Assembly (NCBI GenBank): GCA_022376925.1
Contig: JAIOJX010000025.1
Location: 142,497,301-142,561,300 of the forward strand
Direction: 5' to 3'
Origin: Tragulus kanchil
Taxonomy: Eukaryota; Chordata; Mammalia; Artiodactyla; Tragulidae
Length of the DNA stretch: 64,000 nucleotides
Below, one piece after another: positions 35,460-46,640 of the stretch (positions are counted from its first letter, which is position 1; each line of letters begins with the position of its first letter). The position numbers and the translations under genes were made by a program. Under the pieces are notes generated by a model. It saw only the letters and a list, made by a program, of their open reading frames with translations. It had not been told where the DNA came from and made no database searches.

Positions 35460-36176
35460 AAAACTAGAAAAAGAGAAAAATTGAACTCAAAATAAGCAGA
35501 AAAAATAAGAATTAGACAAAAATTAATGAAATTGAAAAACAGGAGATCAGTAGAGATAATCTACCAAACTATAGGCTGATTTTTTTCAACGTTTCTCTAG
35601 CCAGGCTAACTATTAAACAGTACTATAAAACTCTTTGCAGAAAACATAGGAATAAACCTTCATCATTTTGTATTAGACAAAAGATTCTTAGATATGACAT
35701 CAAAAGCATGAAGTTACAACAGAAAATAGATAAATTTTACTTTTTCAAATTAAGAAAATATGTGTTTTAAAGGGTGTCATTAAAGGGGTGAAAGAGAATC
35801 CAAAGAATTATAAGAAAATATTTGTAAATTATGTGCCTGATAACTATGGATCTTGTACATTTGCTATGTGAAAGAAACTGATCACAAAAGACCACCCGTC
35901 ATGTGCTTCCTTTTATATGAAACGTCCAGAACTAAGAAATCTATTCTGACAAAAACCTAAAAGGTTGTTTAGTGGTGGGAGGGGAGTAATAGCAGGAGGG
36001 TAGTAGATGAGGGGCAGAGTTTCTGTTTCTGTTTGCGGTGGTAAATATGGTCTAAATGTGACTGTGGTAAAGGCTGCACAGACCTGTGAGTACAGTAAGC
36101 TGAATTTTATAATCTAAATGAATGAACTGTATGATATGTAAATTATATCTCATAAAGCTATTTTTAAAGTAAAAAA
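35460..36176 (+). mobile_element. Old L1 (L1M-type) fragment, internally deleted
   Basis: 35460-35610 resembles ORF2 ('aattagacaaaaattaatgaa', then 'ctctagccaggctaac'). 35640-35870 jumps to the ORF2 C-terminal part ('agaaaacatagg', 'gattcttagatatgac', 'agaaaatatttgtaaatta'). 35880-36176 follows the 3' UTR ('ggttgtttagtggtggga', 'gtactgtaagctgaatttta'-like text, 'taaattatatctcataaagc') and ends in an A-run. A large internal deletion separates the first two parts. Only relic frames remain. Confidence 0.65.
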
Positions 36177-36230
36177 AAAATAGTTTTTTGAGTTCTTGTA
36201 ATTAAATAACAGGAAAAGAAGAAAATAAAG

Positions 36231-36276
36231 CCCACACACGTGCGTGTGGGTGCACACACAAACACACACACATATA
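36231..36276. repeat. CA/GT-rich tract with near-palindrome
   Basis: 'cccacacacgtgcgtgtggg' (36231-36250) is a near-perfect inverted repeat centred on CACGTG/ACGTGC, followed by alternating CA. It is probably a microsatellite remnant. Confidence 0.7.
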
Positions 36277-36687
36277 GTGCTGCTACCTACATGTTATTTT
36301 TCTCACCTGCATGGTTTAAGGAGCTTGTCTCCACTTAGCAATCCAACCCATGAGAAGGAAAGAAGCTTAGAGCAAAGAGCTTTAAGAAGATGATCTGGAA
36401 ATTTCACATATCATTTTTATTTATAAACCTTTGGGTCAAGTTTCCATGTCCAAAGCAAGCTCTACAGAAGGTTGGGAAATGTCAATATTCATGCACCCCA
36501 CCGAAACATGGAGATTCTGTTGTTCAAAAGAAAATAAATAAGGACAAAGGGAGAAAGAAAGAGACTGAGAGGCAACGAGAAGATACTAAGATATATTTGC
36601 CTGTCTCTAATAAAATTTCAGTTTCATCTTACTTCTTAGGATGAAGAAGACATTTTTGATGGTAATTACAATAAAATATAAATTTTA

Positions 36688-36895
36688 GGGGGCTTTCCAG
36701 GTGGCACAGTGGTAAAGAACCGGCCTGCCAATGCAGGAGATGTGGGTTTGATCCCTGGATCAGGAAGATACCCTGGAAGAAGGCATGGCAACCTGCTCCA
36801 GTGTTCTTGCCTGGAAAACCCCTTGGACAGGGGAACCTGGATGGATAAGGTCCATAGTGTTGCAAAGAGTCAGACATCACTGAAGCAATCTAGCA
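36688..36895 (+). mobile_element. Bov-tA SINE
   Basis: 'ggctttccaggtggcacag', 'gcctgccaatgcaggagat', 'ggtttgatccctggatcagg', 'ctccagtgttcttgcctgg', 'gttgcaaagagtcagacatc' in order: tRNA-Glu head with B box followed by the BovA part. Short direct repeats 'ataaat' flank it. The duplicate is at 37863-38070. Confidence 0.88.
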
Positions 36896-36944
36896 AGCAT
36901 GCACATAAATCCTAACCATGGTACACAAGGCTTTATGTTTTCTA

Positions 36945-37400
36945 ACAATTCCTCATCTCTCTGATTTTCTATCTTCTATCTTCCATCTCTCTCACTATCC
37001 TCTTTGCTACTTAGAACAATGTAAACTTTTTTTCTAGTCCCTTTGATTCTATACAAACTTGTTTTTAACTCAGGACTTTTATATTTTCCATCCATTTCAC
37101 TGGAAAACATTCACCACATTCTCCCATGGCTGGGTTTTCTTCCCATTCAGGTTTTAGCTCTTTGGAGATATTTTAACTGGCAACCTAACATAAATTACAC
37201 CAACTGCTACTGCTCTCATTACTCTGCTTTTTATCCTTCCAATAGTAATAACCTCTAACTGTAATTACTACTTGCAGAAGAATCATAGCTATTCCCTTAT
37301 TTAATAACTGTAATTCGTCCCTTGAACACAGTCTTCTTTGTTTACTTACTTTATATATACTTAATATCAATATTTTGCCCACAAAAGTAAAAGTAGAGGT
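36945..37400 (+). mobile_element. L2 relic
   Basis: A pyrimidine-rich stretch with the order of landmarks of the L2 3' half: 'cctctttgctacttagaac', 'ttttaactcaggacttt', 'cattctcccatggctgggt', 'cattcaggttttagctctt' and 'tactttatatatac'. Heavily diverged. The duplicate is at 38120-38575. Open frames of 71 and 79 aa through it are not genes. Confidence 0.5.
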
Positions 37401-37862
37401 TGTACTTTTCAATAGGTCTGACATGACACAAAATAGTACATAATTATTTACAAAATGAATGAATAAAATAATAGGGGTAGTTGTTGTTTAGTCTCTGTTT
37501 GTAACTCTTGTGATATATGAACCCATGAGAAGGAAAGAAGCTTAGAGCAAAGAGCTTTAAGAAGATGATCTGGAAATTTCACATATCATTTTTATTTATA
37601 AACCTTTGGGTCAAGTTTCCATGTCCAAAGCAAGCTCTACAGAAGGTTGGGAAATGTCAATATTCATGCACCCCACCGAAACATGGAGATTCTGTTGTTC
37701 AAAAGAAAATAAATAAGGACAAAGGGAGAAAGAAAGAGACTGAGAGGCAACGAGAAGATACTAAGATATATTTGCCTGTCTCTAATAAAATTTCAGTTTC
37801 ATCTTACTTCTTAGGATGAAGAAGACATTTTTGATGGTAATTACAATAAAATATAAATTTTA

Positions 37863-38575
37863 GGGAGCTTTCCAGGTGGCACAGTGGTAAAGAACCGGCC
37901 TGCCAATGCAGGAGATGTGGGTTTGATCCCTGGATCAGGAAGATACCCTGGAAGAAGGCATGGCAACCTGCTCCAGTGTTCTTGCCTGGAAAACCCCTTG
38001 GACAGGGGAACCTGGATGGATAAGGTCCATAGTGTTGCAAAGAGTCAGACATCACTGAAGCAATCTAGCAAGCATGCACATAAATCCTAACCATGGTACA
38101 CAAGGCTTTATGTTTTCTAACAATTCCTCATCTCTCTGATTTTCTATCTTCTATCTTCCATCTCTCTCACTATCCTCTTTGCTACTTAGAACAATGTAAA
38201 CTTTTTTTCTAGTCCCTTTGATTCTATACAAACTTGTTTTTAACTCAGGACTTTTATATTTTCCATCCATTTCACTGGAAAACATTCACCACATTCTCCC
38301 ATGGCTGGGTTTTCTTCCCATTCAGGTTTTAGCTCTTTGGAGATATTTTAACTGGCAACCTAACATAAATTACACCAACTGCTACTGCTCTCATTACTCT
38401 GCTTTTTATCCTTCCAATAGTAATAACCTCTAACTGTAATTACTACTTGCAGAAGAATCATAGCTATTCCCTTATTTAATAACTGTAATTCGTCCCTTGA
38501 ACACAGTCTTCTTTGTTTACTTACTTTATATATACTTAATATCAATATTTTGCCCACAAAAGTAAAAGTAGAGGT
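37863..38575 (+). mobile_element. Second copies of Bov-tA and L2 relic
   Basis: Bov-tA (37863-38070) and L2 relic (38120-38575) repeated at an offset of 1175 by duplication N. Confidence 0.85.
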
Positions 38576-38656
38576 TGTACTTTTCAATAGGTCTGACATG
38601 ACACAAAATAGTACATAATTATTTACAAAATGAATGAATAAAATAATAGGGGTAGT

Positions 38657-38866
38657 TGTTGTTTAGTCTCTGGGTTGTGTCAAACTCTTTTGTGATCTCA
38701 TAGACTATAGCCCACCAGCTTTCTTTGTCCATGGAATTGTCCAGACAAGAACACTGGAGTTGGTTGCCATTTCCTTCTCCAGGGCATCTTCTGCACCCAG
38801 AGACTGAACCCATATCTTCTACATTGGTAGGTAGATTCCTTACCACTGAGCCACCAGGGAAGTCTG
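38657..38866 (-). mobile_element. Bov-tA SINE with 11-bp target-site duplication
   Basis: Inverted element: 'tttagtctctgggttgtg', 'ttgtccagacaagaacac', 'ccatttccttctccagggc', 'gactgaacccatatcttc', 'ccactgagccaccagggaag'. Direct repeats 'ataggggtagt' at 38646-38656 and 38867-38877 are a perfect target-site duplication. Confidence 0.88.
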
Positions 38867-38879
38867 ATAGGGGTAGTAC

Positions 38880-39905
38880 ATGGAATCATAAAATCACAGA
38901 AAGGACTGCTTTATCTAGAGTTGTAACAGAGGGGGAGAGGTTTCATAGAAGAAATGTCCAGAGACCTACAGTATGATTTTAATGTAGCCAGATGAAAGAA
39001 AGGCAAAAGAAATGACTGAAAAGTCTTAAAAATTTGCTTTTCTTTTTAAGTGAAAACTATAGTCATTCGAGGATCTTAAAGAAGTATACTTGGACCATGT
39101 ACACACTACAAAAAGGGAATGATAAAAGTCAAGACTGGGAAGGTAGTCAGGTCCAGTTTAAAGCAGAATTATTTACAGAATGGTTTTCACTATGTATTAT
39201 AAATTCACCCTTATTGCATGTTGTATTCCTTTTTAATCAGCTAATTAAAGGATTTAGCATATTTAAAAAATATCTCACAAATGTAAAAATTATACTGGCA
39301 CAATTTTACCCTACATATAATATTACTTCTAGAGTCTTGTGACTTTATTGTTTTGTTTCATCAACCAGTAGTCTTCTCCAGGTATTCACAGCATAGAATG
39401 CTAGGAAATTCCATACCAAATACTATGAGGGAAAAAGTTTTAGCAATTTTTGTCCAAGGTCAGCTATTCAGGGCCTATGTATAAAATGCCTGGTGCAACA
39501 GGTAAATGCCTCGTGCAACAGAGAAAATGTCTCTGAAAATATTAAGCCTAAAGGAAACAGAATCCTTGTAATCTCAAACTTTCCATGACAGACATTTAAT
39601 TTGCTTTTTTCAACACTAGCTTAATCCTTTAATACCTATGTTTCTTTAACAATGTATAAAACTGTTCCAAAGCCTGGGCTGAATGGTGTCCTTCTAAAGC
39701 TTCCTAGGGAGAGCTACTCTTAATAATAGCCCAGTAGTGATGGAGGGTTTCTTTCAGTTACTCAGAGCTGGAGGCTTGAATGCCGACAGGAGGAGCTCAC
39801 CTTTTACCTTTCTGATGGAAGAGTGCTGTAGAATGGCTTTGCACTGATCTTCTGAATGAGATGAAAGGGCTTCATCTCTATTCTGCATCTATATTTTAAC
39901 GTATT
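38880..39905. other. Non-coding stretch with one short tandem repeat
   Basis: No repeat family recognised. A 20-base motif is doubled at about 39485-39524 ('aaatgcctggtgcaacag' and 'aaatgcctcgtgcaacag'). The 102-aa frame at 39034-39342 has no domain. Confidence 0.45.
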
Positions 39906-40012
39906 TTTAATGCATTACATTAGAGAGCATATTTTTAGACACATCAGGATAGGATGGAGTCTCCAAAATAAAAATGTACCACCACCTCATTGTTAAAACG
40001 TAAATTACTTAC

Positions 40013-40084
40013 CTTCTTTTCTTGCACAATTTTTAATTAAAAAGAGGCTTAAACTTTCTAACCCAAAATGCAACTTCTCATCTC
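40013..40084 (-). other. Weak candidate exon (72 bp)
   Basis: Minus strand: acceptor-like 'cctgaataaacag', then one frame open for 23 codons (starting DEKLHFGLESL after two bases), and a donor 'GAAG|gtaagt' at 40012-40007. The second copy (near 41151-41219) is frameshifted by junction errors. Such splice-like pairs are expected by chance in 37 kb, so confidence is low. Confidence 0.12.
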
Positions 40085-40885
40085 CTGTTTATTCAGGAGA
40101 AACACATCTTAGAGAGCCCCTCAGTCATTTCTTCACCATGCATCCCATGGTACGGTTCCTGGAAAGTCAGAAACGGGCATCTCTGCTGCTTTCTCGTCAC
40201 CTGCCTTCTTGACCTAGAGTATATCTCTGTTCTCCTGGCAGGGACAGTCCTGCCCTGAGGAAACTCCTCACAACACTATTTGTGTAGACACTGAAGGCTC
40301 TACACCTGAGTCAGGTGCTTTTCTTTAATCTCACCCTGTAGGGCCGAGATGACACAGAAACTGATAATGAGATTGTACAGAAAGATCAGGAATAATGAAG
40401 GAAAGGAAAGTGTCACAAGCAGAGAACTTACAGCTACCTCATAGGCACCTACCACTCAGAGGATCACCTCTCATGGTGGGTACTCACCTCAGTTTGAGTG
40501 CTGAAATCGTCATCCCAGCCCTGAGAGCTTCAGTCTCTCTTACACTCTAGGGTAGGCCAAACTGTTTCCAAATTTGAAGTTAGGAATATCTTTTTTATTA
40601 TATTCAGGGTAAAGCTTCAGTTTTCGTGGCCTATTATTGATGATTTTCCAGAGAAATTAAGAATAGGGGGGTATTTTACCTTCCAGAAAATCTGTTCTTC
40701 CACAGTTAGGAATATTCTCTAGTTTTAGGACTCCTGTTGAATATAGCCTAATATTAATTCATTATCAAAGTCTGAGTAATCTAGGTTTAAATAAACTACA
40801 CGGAGGACATGAGAAGCTTCAGTTCAATTGTGGCTCCATCTAGGATAACCCATCTTTTTTAACCTACTCATTAAAAACTTAAAAA

Positions 40886-40904
40886 ATCTTAGGGTCTAGA
40901 ATAA
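40886..40904. repeat. L1 target-site duplication (left), copy in unit O
   Basis: 'atcttagggtctagaataa' occurs at 40886-40904, 42021-42039, 48797-48815 and 50008-50026. The functional pair is 42021-42039 and 48797-48815, flanking the L1; the other two are products of duplications O and S. Confidence 0.88.
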
Positions 40905-42151
40905 CACTGCAATGAGACTAGAGATGAACTACAGGAAAAACACTAAAAACACAAACACATGGAGATTTCACAATACATACCTAAAAACCAACTGATTACT
41001 GAGAAACCTCCATTGTTAAAACGTAAATTACTTACCTTTTCGTTTTAATGCATTACATTAGAGAGCATATTTTTAGACACATCAGGATAGGATGAGTCTC
41101 CAAAATAAAATGTACCACCACCTCATTGTTAAAACGTAAATTACTTACCTTCTTTTCTTGCACAATTTTAATTAAAAAGAGGCTTCGACTTTCTAACCCC
41201 AATGGCGACTTCTCATCTCCTGTTTATTCAGGAGAAACACATCTTAGAGAGCCCCTCAGTCATTTCTTCACCATGCATCCCATGGTACGGTTCCTGGAAA
41301 GTCAGAAACGGGCATCTCTGCTGCTTTCTCGTCACCTGCCTTCTTGACCTAGAGTATATCTCTGTTCTCCTGGCAGGGACAGTCCTGCCCTGAGGAAACT
41401 CCTCACAACACTATTTGTGTAGACACTGAAGGCTCTACACCTGAGTCAGGTGCTTTTCTTTAATCTCACCCTGTAGGGCCGAGATGACACAGAAACTGAT
41501 AATGAGATTGTACAGAAAGATCAGGAATAATGAAGGAAAGGAAAGTGTCACAAGCAGAGAACTTACAGCTACCTCATAGGCACCTACCACTCAGAGGATC
41601 ACCTCTCATGGTGGGTACTCACCTCAGTTTGAGTGCTGAAATCGTCATCCCAGCCCTGAGAGCTTCAGTCTCTCTTACACTCTAGGGTAGGCCAAACTGT
41701 TTCCAAATTTGAAGTTAGGAATATCTTTTTTATTATATTCAGGGTAAAGCTTCAGTTTTCGTGGCCTATTATTGATGATTTTCCAGAGAAATTAAGAATA
41801 GGGGGGTATTTTACCTTCCAGAAAATCTGTTCTTCCACAGTTAGGAATATTCTCTAGTTTTAGGACTCCTGTTGAATATAGCCTAATATTAATTCATTAT
41901 CAAAGTCTGAGTAATCTAGGTTTAAATAAACTACACGGAGGACATGAGAAGCTTCAGTTCAATTGTGGCTCCATCTAGGATAACCCATCTTTTTTAACCT
42001 ACTCATTAAAAACTTAAAAAATCTTAGGGTCTAGAATAACACTGCAATGAGACTAGAGATGAACTACAGGAAAAAAAACACTAAAAACACAAACACATGG
42101 AGATTTCACAATACATACCTAAAAAAAACCAACTGATTACTGAGAAAGTCA

Positions 42152-44190
42152 AAGGAGAAATTTAAAAATTCCTAGAAGAAAATGCTAATGAACATATGAC
42201 CGTGCAAAACCTATGGGATCTCGCAAAAGCAGTTCTAAGACAGAAATTTATAGCAATACAATCCCACCTCAAGAAACTAGGAAAATATGAAGCAGATGAC
42301 CTAAACCTCTGCTTAAAACAACTGGAGAAAGAAGAGCAAAAACACCCCAAAGCCAGCAGAAGAAGAGAATTTATAAAGACTAGAGCAGAAATAAATGAGA
42401 AAGAAATGAAAGAAACTATAGTACGGATAAATAAAACAAAAAGCTGGTTCTTTGAAAAGGTAAACAAAATGGACAAGCCTCTGGCCAGACTCATCAAGAG
42501 AAAGAGAGAGAAGATCCAGATCAACAAAATCAAAAATGAAAAAGGAGTGTTTACAACAGATAATGCAGAAATCCAAAGGATTCTAAGAGAATATTATGAG
42601 CAACTCTATGGCAACAAACTGGACAACCTGGAAGAAATGGACAGTTTCTTGGGCAAGATTAATCTCCCAAGACTGAAACAGGAAGAAACAGAAACTTTGA
42701 ACAACCCAATCACAAGCTCAGAAATCGAATTTGTGATTAAAAATCTACCCAAAAATAAAAGCCCAGGGCCAGATGGCTTCACAGCCGAATTCTATCAAAC
42801 ATTTAAAGAAGAGCTAATGCCTGTCCTTCTAAAACTCTTCCAAACAATTGCACAGGAAGGAACACTTCCAAACAGATTCTATGAGGCCACCATCACCCTG
42901 ATACCCAAACCAGGCAAAGACAACACAAAAAAGGAAAATTACAGGCCATTTTCTCTGATGAACTTAGATGTCAAGATCCTCAACAAAATCCTAGCAACCA
43001 GAATTCAACGACACATCAAAAAACACATACATCACGATCAAGTTGGGTTCATCCCAGGCATGCAAGGATTCTTCAATATCCGTAAATCAATCAATGTGAT
43101 ACACCTTAACAACAAATTGAGAGACAGAAATCACATGATCATCTCAATAGATGCAGAAAAGCCTTTGACAAAGGAGAAATTTAAAAATTCCTAGAAGAAA
43201 ATGCTAATGAACATATGACCGTGCAAAACCTATGGGATCTCGCAAAAGCAGTTCTAAGACAGAAATTTATAGCAATACAATCCCACCTCAAGAAACTAGG
43301 AAAATATGAAGCAGATGACCTAAACCTCTGCTTAAAACAACTGGAGAAAGAAGAGCAAAAACATCCCAAAGCCAGCAGAAGAAGAGAATTTATAAAGACT
43401 AGAGCAGAAATAAATGAGAAAGAAATGAAAGAAACTATAGTACGGATAAATAAAACAAAAAGCTGGTTCTTTGAAAAGGTAAACAAAATGGACAAGCCTC
43501 TGGCCAGACTCATCAAGAGAAAGAGAGAGAAGATCCAGATCAACAAAATCAAAAATGAAAAAGGAGTGTTTACAACAGATAATGCAGAAATCCAAAGGAT
43601 TCTAAGAGAATATTATGAGCAACTCTATGGCAACAAACTGGACAACCTGGAAGAAATGGACAGTTTCTTGGGCAAGATTAATCTCCCAAGACTGAAACAG
43701 GAAGAAACAGAAACTTTGAACAACCCAATCACAAGCTCAGAAATCGAATTTGTGATTAAAAATCTACCCAAAAATAAAAGCCCAGGGCCAGATGGCTTCA
43801 CAGCCGAATTCTATCAAACATTTAAAGAAGAGCTAATGCCTGTCCTTCTAAAACTCTTCCAAACAATTGCACAGGAAGGAACACTTCCAAACAGATTCTA
43901 TGAGGCCACCATCACCCTGATACCCAAACCAGGCAAAGACAACACAAAAAAGGAAAATTACAGGCCATTTTCTCTGATGAACTTAGATGTCAAGATCCTC
44001 AACAAAATCCTAGCAACCAGAATTCAACGACACATCAAAAAACACATACATCACGATCAAGTTGGGTTCATCCCAGGCATGCAAGGATTCTTCAATATCC
44101 GTAAATCAATCAATGTGATACACCTTAACAACAAATTGAGAGACAGAAATCACATGATCATCTCAATAGATGCAGAAAAAGCCTTTGACA
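42152..44190. repeat. Tandem duplication P (unit 1019 bp, inside L1)
   Basis: 42152-43170 is followed by 43171-44190. The join fuses 'gcctttgaca' to 'aaggagaaat', sharing 'aag'. Changes: one A missing from 'gcagaaaaagcc' just before the join, and C/T in 'aaacatccc'. It lies wholly within the L1 ORF2. Confidence 0.92.
42196..43194 (+). pseudogene. L1 ORF2 fragment, first copy ending in a chimera
   Basis: An open frame of 332 codons covering the ORF2 stretch before and within the RT. It contains '[15 protein letters not shown]', '[17 protein letters not shown]' and '[20 protein letters not shown]'. RT motif A begins correctly (SIDAEK), but the last residues are frame-shifted by a lost A and by the join at 43171. 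It is the same gene piece as 43215-44190, not a second gene. The start Met is internal to ORF2; the true start is missing through 5' truncation. Confidence 0.85.
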
Positions 44191-44483
44191 AAGTAGAACA
44201 CCCATTTATGATAAAAACTCTTCAGAAAATGGGCATAGAAGGAACCTATCTCAACATAGTGAAAGCCATCTATGAGAAGCCCACAGCGAACATTATCCTC
44301 AACAGTGAAAGACTGAAAGTATTCCCTCTAAGATCAGGACCAAGACAAGGGTGTCCACTTTCACCGCTACTATTCAACATAGTCCTAGAAGTCCTAGAAA
44401 CGGCAATAAGAGAAGAGAAAGAAATCAAAGGAATCCAGATGGGAAAGGAAGAAGTCAAGCTCTCTCTTTTTGTAGATGACTGA
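43215..44483 (+). pseudogene. L1 ORF2 reverse-transcriptase region, broken at motif C
   Basis: 422 codons, the longest single-copy piece of ORF2. In order: the pre-RT linker, the RT fingers ('[15 protein letters not shown]', residues ~190-205), '[12 protein letters not shown]', motif A ([11 protein letters not shown]), '[17 protein letters not shown]', and motif C read as LSLFVDD where L1 normally has FADD. Immediately after FVDD a missing base gives TGA, so the RT is truncated just past its catalytic Asp pair. ORF2 is normally about 1,270 residues. Without the endonuclease and with this frameshift it cannot drive retrotransposition. The same lesion appears in the other copy (45634), so it is in the template or in both consensus sequences. 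Confidence 0.9.
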
Positions 44484-45054
44484 TATTATACATAGAAAAT
44501 TTGAAAGACACTATTACAAAGCTACTAGAGCTAATCAAGAAATTCAGCAAAGTCGCAGGATACAAAGTCAACACACAGAAATCACTGACATTCCTATACA
44601 CAAACAATAAAAATCAGAATACGAAATCAAAGAGGCAATCCCCTTCACCATTGCAACAAAAAGAATCAAATATCTAGGAATAAACCTACCCAAAGAAACA
44701 AAAGAACTGTACACAGAAAATTACAAGACACTCATGAGAGACATTAAAGAAGACTTAAACAGATGGAGAGATATTCCATGTTCCTGGGTCGGAAGAATCA
44801 ATATTGGGAAAATGACCATACTACCAAATATAATCTACAGATTAAATGCAATACCTATCCAGCTACCATTGACATTTTTCACAGAACTAGACCAAAGGAT
44901 CACACAGTTCATATGGAAACACAAAAGACCTCGAATAGCCAAAGCAATCCTGAGGAAGAAGGGCCAGATGGCTTCACAGCCGAATTCTATCAAACATTTA
45001 AAGATACCCAAACCAAATTGCACAGGAAGGAACACTTCCAAACAGATTCTATGA
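44484..45054 (+). pseudogene. L1 ORF2 thumb region, first copy ending in a chimera
   Basis: After the frameshift at 44483 the ORF2 reading resumes in other frames. 44734-44960 encodes the post-RT piece with '[18 protein letters not shown]' and '[19 protein letters not shown]'. From 44961 the frame runs into a repeated RT segment because of duplication Q, so the 106-codon frame ending at 45054 is chimeric. Confidence 0.8.
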
Positions 45055-45127
45055 GGCCACCATCACCCTGATACCCAAACCAGGCAAAGACAACACAAAA
45101 AAGGAAAATTACAGGCCATTTTCTCTG

Positions 45128-45634
45128 ATGAACTTAGATGTCAAGATCCTCAACAAAATCCTAGCAACCAGAATTCAACGACACATCAAAAAACACATAC
45201 ATCACGATCAAGTTGGGTTCATCCCAGGCATGCAAGGATTCTTCAATATCCGTAAATCAATCAATGTGATACACCTTAACAACAAATTGAGAGACAGAAA
45301 TCACATGATCATCTCAATAGATGCAGAAAAAGCCTTTGACAAAGTAGAACACCCATTTATGATAAAAACTCTTCAGAAAATGGGCATAGAAGGAACCTAT
45401 CTCAACATAGTGAAAGCCATCTATGAGAAGCCCACAGCGAACATTATCCTCAACAGTGAAAGACTGAAAGTATTCCCTCTAAGATCAGGACCAAGACAAG
45501 GGTGTCCACTTTCACCGCTACTATTCAACATAGTCCTAGAAGTCCTAGAAACGGCAATAAGAGAAGAGAAAGAAATCAAAGGAATCCAGATGGGAAAGGA
45601 AGAAGTCAAGCTCTCTCTTTTTGTAGATGACTGA
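45128..45634 (+). pseudogene. L1 ORF2 RT core, duplicate copy
   Basis: Second copy of the RT core (168 codons), from '[17 protein letters not shown]' through motif A and '[10 protein letters not shown]' to the same premature stop after FVDD. Confidence 0.85.
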
Positions 45635-45884
45635 TATTATACATAGAAAATTTGAAAGACACTATTACAAAGCTACTAGAGCTAATCAAGAAATTCAGCA
45701 AAGTCGCAGGATACAAAGTCAACACACAGAAATCACTGACATTCCTATACACAAACAATAAAAATCAGAATACGAAATCAAAGAGGCAATCCCCTTCACC
45801 ATTGCAACAAAAAGAATCAAATATCTAGGAATAAACCTACCCAAAGAAACAAAAGAACTGTACACAGAAAATTACAAGACACTC

Positions 45885-46640
45885 ATGAGAGACATTAAAG
45901 AAGACTTAAACAGATGGAGAGATATTCCATGTTCCTGGGTCGGAAGAATCAATATTGGGAAAATGACCATACTACCAAATATAATCTACAGATTAAATGC
46001 AATACCTATCCAGCTACCATTGACATTTTTCACAGAACTAGACCAAAGGATCACACAGTTCATATGGAAACACAAAAGACCTCGAATAGCCAAAGCAATC
46101 CTGAGGAAGAAGAATGGAGCTGGAGGGATCAGCCTCTGTAACTTCAGACTCTACTACAAAGCAACAGTCCACAAGACAGTATGGTACTGGCACAAAAACA
46201 GAAATATCGACCAATGGAACAAGATAGAGAACCCAGAGATAAATCCATGCACCTATGGGTACCTTATTTTTGACAAAGGAGGCAAAACTATAAAATGGGA
46301 CAAAGACAGCCTCTTCAACAAATGGTGCTGGGAAAATTGGACAGCTACATGCAAAAAAATGAAGTTGGAACATTCCCTGACACCATACACAAAGATCAAC
46401 TCAAAATGGATTAAAGACCTAAATGTAAGGCCAGAAACCATCAAACTCTTAGAGGAGAATATAGGCAAAACCCTCAAGGACATCGATCAAAGCAAGATCT
46501 TCTCTGACCCACCTACTAGAATAGCGGAACTGAAAAGAAAAGTGAACACGTGGGACCTCATGAAACTGAAAAGCTTTTGTACAGCAAAAGAAATTACAAA
46601 AAAGCTGAACAGACAGCCCACAGAGTGGGAGAAATCATAG
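45885..46640 (+). pseudogene. L1 ORF2 thumb/C-terminal region
   Basis: 251 codons continuing ORF2: '[18 protein letters not shown]', '[19 protein letters not shown]', '[13 protein letters not shown]', '[11 protein letters not shown]', '[19 protein letters not shown]' and '[18 protein letters not shown]'. The frame breaks at 'EWEK' through one missing A and ends at 46640; the rest continues in the frame that opens at 46550. Both copies (also at 47782) share the break. Confidence 0.88.

Larger units (their letters stand above)
36345..38669. repeat. Tandem duplication N (unit 1175 bp)
   Basis: 36345-37494 recurs at 37520-38669. The end of the first copy (37495-37519, 'tttgtaactcttgtgatatatga') is a corrupted form of what the second copy continues with (38672-38706, 'gggttgtgtcaaactctttt' and on into a SINE). 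The first copy therefore stops about 30 bases into the SINE. The only other change seen is G/A in 'ttaggggg'. Confidence 0.92.
39906..42146. repeat. Tandem duplication O (unit ~1135-1138 bp)
   Basis: 39906-41006 recurs at 41044-42146. The filler 41007-41043 is a stray copy of 'attgttaaaacgtaaattac' from 39989-40015. The first 170 bases of the second copy are clearly poorer: single-base losses in A and T runs, and 'ggcttcgactttctaacccc' against 'ggcttaaactttctaaccca'. The unit includes the left target site and the first 100 bases of the L1. Confidence 0.92.
43785..46111. repeat. Tandem duplication Q (unit ~1151-1176 bp, inside L1)
   Basis: 43785-44960 recurs at 44961-46111. About 50 bases into the second copy, roughly 25 bases are lost ('aaagatacccaaaccaaattg' replaces a longer stretch), after which the copies agree. 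The stretch 43785-44190 overlaps duplication P. Confidence 0.92.

Noticed and set aside
39034..39342. 102-aa plus-strand frame
   Set aside because: No domain, no initiation or splice context, and composition typical of AT-rich chance frames.
42196..43194. A novel reverse-transcriptase gene
   Set aside because: It is L1 ORF2, in an element with an A-rich tail and target-site duplication, lacking the endonuclease part and frameshifted.
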